This document shows positions 61,589 through 64,000 of a stretch of DNA of 64,000 nt, piece by piece; position 1 is the stretch's first letter; each line of letters begins with the position of its first letter. A model generated the notes under the pieces. It saw only the letters and a program-made list of their open reading frames with translations, was not told the DNA's origin and made no database searches. This stretch comes from JABMMZ01 sp964505065 (GTDB taxonomy: Bacteria; Bacteroidota; Bacteroidia; NS11-12g; UBA955). The stretch covers positions 1 to 64,000 of the forward strand of contig CAZDGF010000001.1 in assembly GCA_964505065.1 (NCBI GenBank), written 5' to 3'. Made by a program: the position numbers and the translations under genes.

Positions 61589-63202
61589 CTATCCTTTCAA
61601 TTCCAAAGATTTTTTAATAAATCTTACAAATAAAGGATGCGGATTTTCAACCGTACTTTTTAATTCAGGATGAAACTGAACACCAACAAAATATGGGTGC
61701 TTTGGTAGCTCTACAATTTCTACTAAATTGGTTTCAGGATTTGTGCCTGTAAGTGCCATGCCTGCTTTTTCATATTCGGCAATATATTTATTGTTAAACT
61801 CAAACCTATGGCGGTGGCGTTCGCTAATTTTTGGTTTGCCATAAGCTTTAAATGCTTGTGTGCCTTTTACCAAATTGCAATCGTAAGCACCTAAGCGCAT
61901 AGTGCCACCTTTTTGGGTTACTTTTTTTTGCGATGCCATCATATCTATAACAGGATATTTGGTTTTTTCATTCATCTCAAAACTATGGGCATCTTTATAG
62001 CCTAACACATTTCTTGCAAACTCTATAACTGCACATTGCATACCCAAGCAAATACCAAAAAATGGAATATTATTTTCTCTTGCAAATTTAATAGCAGAAA
62101 GTTTACCATCTATACCTCTGCCTCCAAAACCTGGGGCTACCAATATGCCATCAAACTGACGCAATTTTGCAGCAGCATTTTCATCTGTCAATAATTCTGA
62201 GTGTATATATTTTACTTTAACAGCACACTCGTTGGCTGCGCCCGCATGTATAAAGGCTTCGTTTATAGATTTGTAAGCATCGGGCAATTCTACATATTTA
62301 CCTACAAGTGCAATATTTACCTCATTTTTAGGATGTTTAATATGTTGTAAAAAGGCTTTCCATTGCTCCAATTCAGGCTCTTGTTTAGATGCTAATTTTA
62401 ATTTAGAAAGTACCACTTTGTCTAATTTTTCTTTAAACATTACCAATGGCACATCATATATGGTATCTACATCTATAGATTCAATTACAGCATTAACATT
62501 AACATTGCAAAACAAAGCAATTTTTCTTCTTAATTCAGTATTTAATGGCTGTTCTGTTCTACAAACTAATATATCTGGCTTTACACCACTTTCTAATAAA
62601 AATCTTACAGAATGTTGGGTTGGTTTTGTTTTCAACTCGCCAGCAGCTTTTAAGTATGGTACTAATGTTAAATGAATTACAATTGCATTATCTTCGCCAA
62701 GCTCCCAATGCAATTGGCGCACAGCCTCTACAAAAGGTAATGATTCTATATCGCCCACAGTTCCTCCAAGTTCGGTAAGTACTATATCAAATTTGCCTGA
62801 ATCTCCAAGCAATTTCATTCTACGCTTTATTTCATCGGTAATATGTGGCACTACTTGAACAGTTTTACCTAAATAATCGCCTCTACGTTCGTTGTCTATT
62901 ACGGTTTGATATATTCTACCCGTAGTTACATTATTGGCTTGCGATGTTGGCACATTTAAAAAACGCTCATAATGCCCCAAGTCTAAATCTGTTTCTGCTC
63001 CATCATCGGTAACATAACATTCGCCATGCTCGTAAGGATTAAGCGTTCCTGGGTCGATATTAATATATGGGTCAAATTTTTGAATGGTAACTCTATAGCC
63101 CCTTGCTTGCAATAGTTTAGCCAAAGAAGAGGCAATTATACCTTTACCTAAAGAAGATGTAACACCGCCTGTTACAAATATATATTTACATTTTTGTTCC
63201 AT
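61589..63202 (-). CDS. pyrG: CTP synthase
   Basis: 537 residues from ATG 63202 (MEQKCKYIFVTGGVTSSLGK); the frame extends 11 codons further up but that part is not family-like. It makes CTP from UTP, ATP and glutamine. The synthase domain has VTGGVTSSLGKGI (P-loop) and IDPGTLNPYEHGECYVTDDG. The class I glutamine amidotransferase domain has PFFGICLGMQCAVIEFAR (catalytic Cys) and GVQFHPELKS (His, Glu). Normal length. Confidence 0.97.
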   Translation of the reverse strand: MEQKCKYIFVTGGVTSSLGKGIIASSLAKLLQARGYRVTIQKFDPYINIDPGTLNPYEHGECYVTDDGAETDLDLGHYERFLNVPTSQANNVTTGRIYQTVIDNERRGDYLGKTVQVVPHITDEIKRRMKLLGDSGKFDIVLTELGGTVGDIESLPFVEAVRQLHWELGEDNAIVIHLTLVPYLKAAGELKTKPTQHSVRFLLESGVKPDILVCRTEQPLNTELRRKIALFCNVNVNAVIESIDVDTIYDVPLVMFKEKLDKVVLSKLKLASKQEPELEQWKAFLQHIKHPKNEVNIALVGKYVELPDAYKSINEAFIHAGAANECAVKVKYIHSELLTDENAAAKLRQFDGILVAPGFGGRGIDGKLSAIKFARENNIPFFGICLGMQCAVIEFARNVLGYKDAHSFEMNEKTKYPVIDMMASQKKVTQKGGTMRLGAYDCNLVKGTQAFKAYGKPKISERHRHRFEFNNKYIAEYEKAGMALTGTNPETNLVEIVELPKHPYFVGVQFHPELKSTVENPHPLFVRFIKKSLELKG

Positions 63203-63374
63203 GAATTTGTATTTACTAAAATTGATAAAAAGCAAAGGCTGCCGACTTATATTTTAAGATTAGAAAAACCTAAAACGTAGCTAACAGATTACAGCTATAA
63301 TCGGGATACAAAGGTAGTAGAAATAATGAAAAGGCAAATATTAGGTTTTCAAGATGTTTTAAACATGAAAATAT
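63203..63374. other. 172-bp intergenic region before pyrG
   Basis: AT-rich. No gene, hairpin or clear TAnnTTTG box was found by eye. Confidence 0.4.
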
Positions 63375-64000
63375 TTACAACATTTTTTGTCTTTTTACTA
63401 AAAATGGCATTAATATTTGGCTAAAATCTTTTCTTACATCTGCCTCTACAAAATCTATTCTATACTGGTTGCATTTTAGTTTTAAGGCTTCTCTGTAATT
63501 ATTCATTTGTGTTAAATATTCTGTTTTTACATCTTCAGGATATAGTTTTAATTCCTCTCCACTTTCATTGTCAATAAATTTATACGGGCGGTTTTCAAAG
63601 TTAAATTCCAATTCAGAGTGTCCGTCTACAATATGCATTAATATAACTTCGTGTTTTCTAAACTTTAAATGTTGGAGTGCATCAAAAATAGCTTCGCTTT
63701 CGTGCATTTCATCAAACATATCGCTTAAAATTACAACCAAACTTCTTCTATGAATTTGCTCTGCAATTGTATTAAGCGTATCGGCAACATTGGTTTTTTC
63801 AATGGTTGTATTCTGTTTTAAAACACTGCCCAATTGGTTTAATAAATTACTATAATGGCTTGAAGAAGAACGTATTTCACTTTGGCTAATAATACTATCG
63901 TTAAAAAGCGTTAAACCGAAGGCGTCTCTTTGTCTTTTCATTAAATTTGCCAAAACAGCGGCAGCCAAAACACCAAACTTTATTTTAGAATTACTGTTTT
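63375..64000 (-). CDS. DUF58 (vWA-like) protein, 5' end outside the window
   Basis: Partial; at least 208 residues are seen. The frame stays open to the window edge, and the apparent start at 63968 is an internal TTG. The visible part, IKFGVLAAAVLANLMKRQRD followed by AFGLTLF, then RRSLVVILSDMFDE (vWA strand with DMFD) and KHEVILMHIVDG, fits the C-terminal half of DUF58 proteins, which usually stand beside MoxR ATPases. The stop is at 63375. Role probably in MoxR-assisted maturation or stress response. Confidence 0.85.
   Translation of the reverse strand, partial: NSNSKIKFGVLAAAVLANLMKRQRDAFGLTLFNDSIISQSEIRSSSSHYSNLLNQLGSVLKQNTTIEKTNVADTLNTIAEQIHRRSLVVILSDMFDEMHESEAIFDALQHLKFRKHEVILMHIVDGHSELEFNFENRPYKFIDNESGEELKLYPEDVKTEYLTQMNNYREALKLKCNQYRIDFVEADVRKDFSQILMPFLVKRQKML

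Noticed and set aside
1..64000. CRISPR array, prophage or transposase genes
   Set aside because: No regularly spaced direct repeats, and no integrase, terminase, capsid or DDE-type proteins were found among the open frames.

Overview
The window is one AT-rich stretch of a Bacteroidota chromosome, probably Chitinophagales- or Sphingobacteriales-like; the exact order is inferred. The evidence is: secreted proteins ending in type A (IYPNP) and type B (NVFTPG...YDRWG) type IX secretion (T9SS) sorting domains; a T9SS plug-family protein; many TAnnTTTG -7 promoter boxes; almost no Shine-Dalgarno sequences except inside the prfB frameshift site; and Bacteroidota-typical neighbours such as holA beside a stand-alone HsdR_N protein. 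It looks like ordinary chromosome with a few accessory insertions. I saw no prophage, transposase, CRISPR array or rRNA.

Layout. 0-8.6 kb: a PKD-rich T9SS cargo protein, a lipoprotein, a chromate-type transporter, a CarboxypepD_reg-like protein, an M50-like membrane protein and an orphan histidine kinase. 8.7-19.5 kb, plus strand: cyclase-family hydrolase, GT9, a second T9SS cargo protein, a TonB-C-like protein, a PolX/PHP protein with a degenerate polymerase site, M28 peptidase, GH3-like protein and LpxR. 19.5-22.4 kb, minus strand: a barrel fragment, a coiled-coil protein, MerR and an M23 peptidase. 22.5-31.1 kb: alaS, a Fic protein between related repeats, gyrA and a TPR protein. 31.2-39.3 kb, minus strand: a gingipain-fold-like T9SS protein, a TPR lipoprotein, a nucleotidyltransferase/small-protein pair, prfB with its programmed +1 frameshift, and parC. 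39.5-42 kb: a tetR-aarF (COQ8-like) operon lying between two nearly identical ~145-bp repeats bounded by TTAA. 42.1-48.3 kb, minus strand: mltG, Uma2, T9SS plug protein, ABC-F, tRNA-Cys and holA. 48.3-54.9 kb: HsdR_N protein, then folC-rnhA and an mltD-DUF4837-purN-phospholipase operon. 55-64 kb: ald; a five-gene operon of GDPD, two sugar-phosphate-type nucleotidyltransferases, GT2 and a GT-C-like membrane protein; a HEPN-MNT pair; pyrG; and a DUF58 protein cut by the window end.

How it fits together. Core information processing (alaS, gyrA, parC, prfB, holA, rnhA, pyrG, purN, folC) is mixed with envelope functions (lytic enzymes, M23, LpxR, T9SS cargo and plug, glycan enzymes). The most unusual features are the TTAA-bounded repeats around tetR-aarF with a 37-bp solo derivative elsewhere, the PolX homologue that keeps its PHP nuclease but has lost polymerase aspartates, two separate nucleotidyltransferase-based toxin-antitoxin-like pairs, the GDPD/nucleotidyltransferase glycan operon, and -7 boxes so close to start codons that several transcripts should be leaderless.
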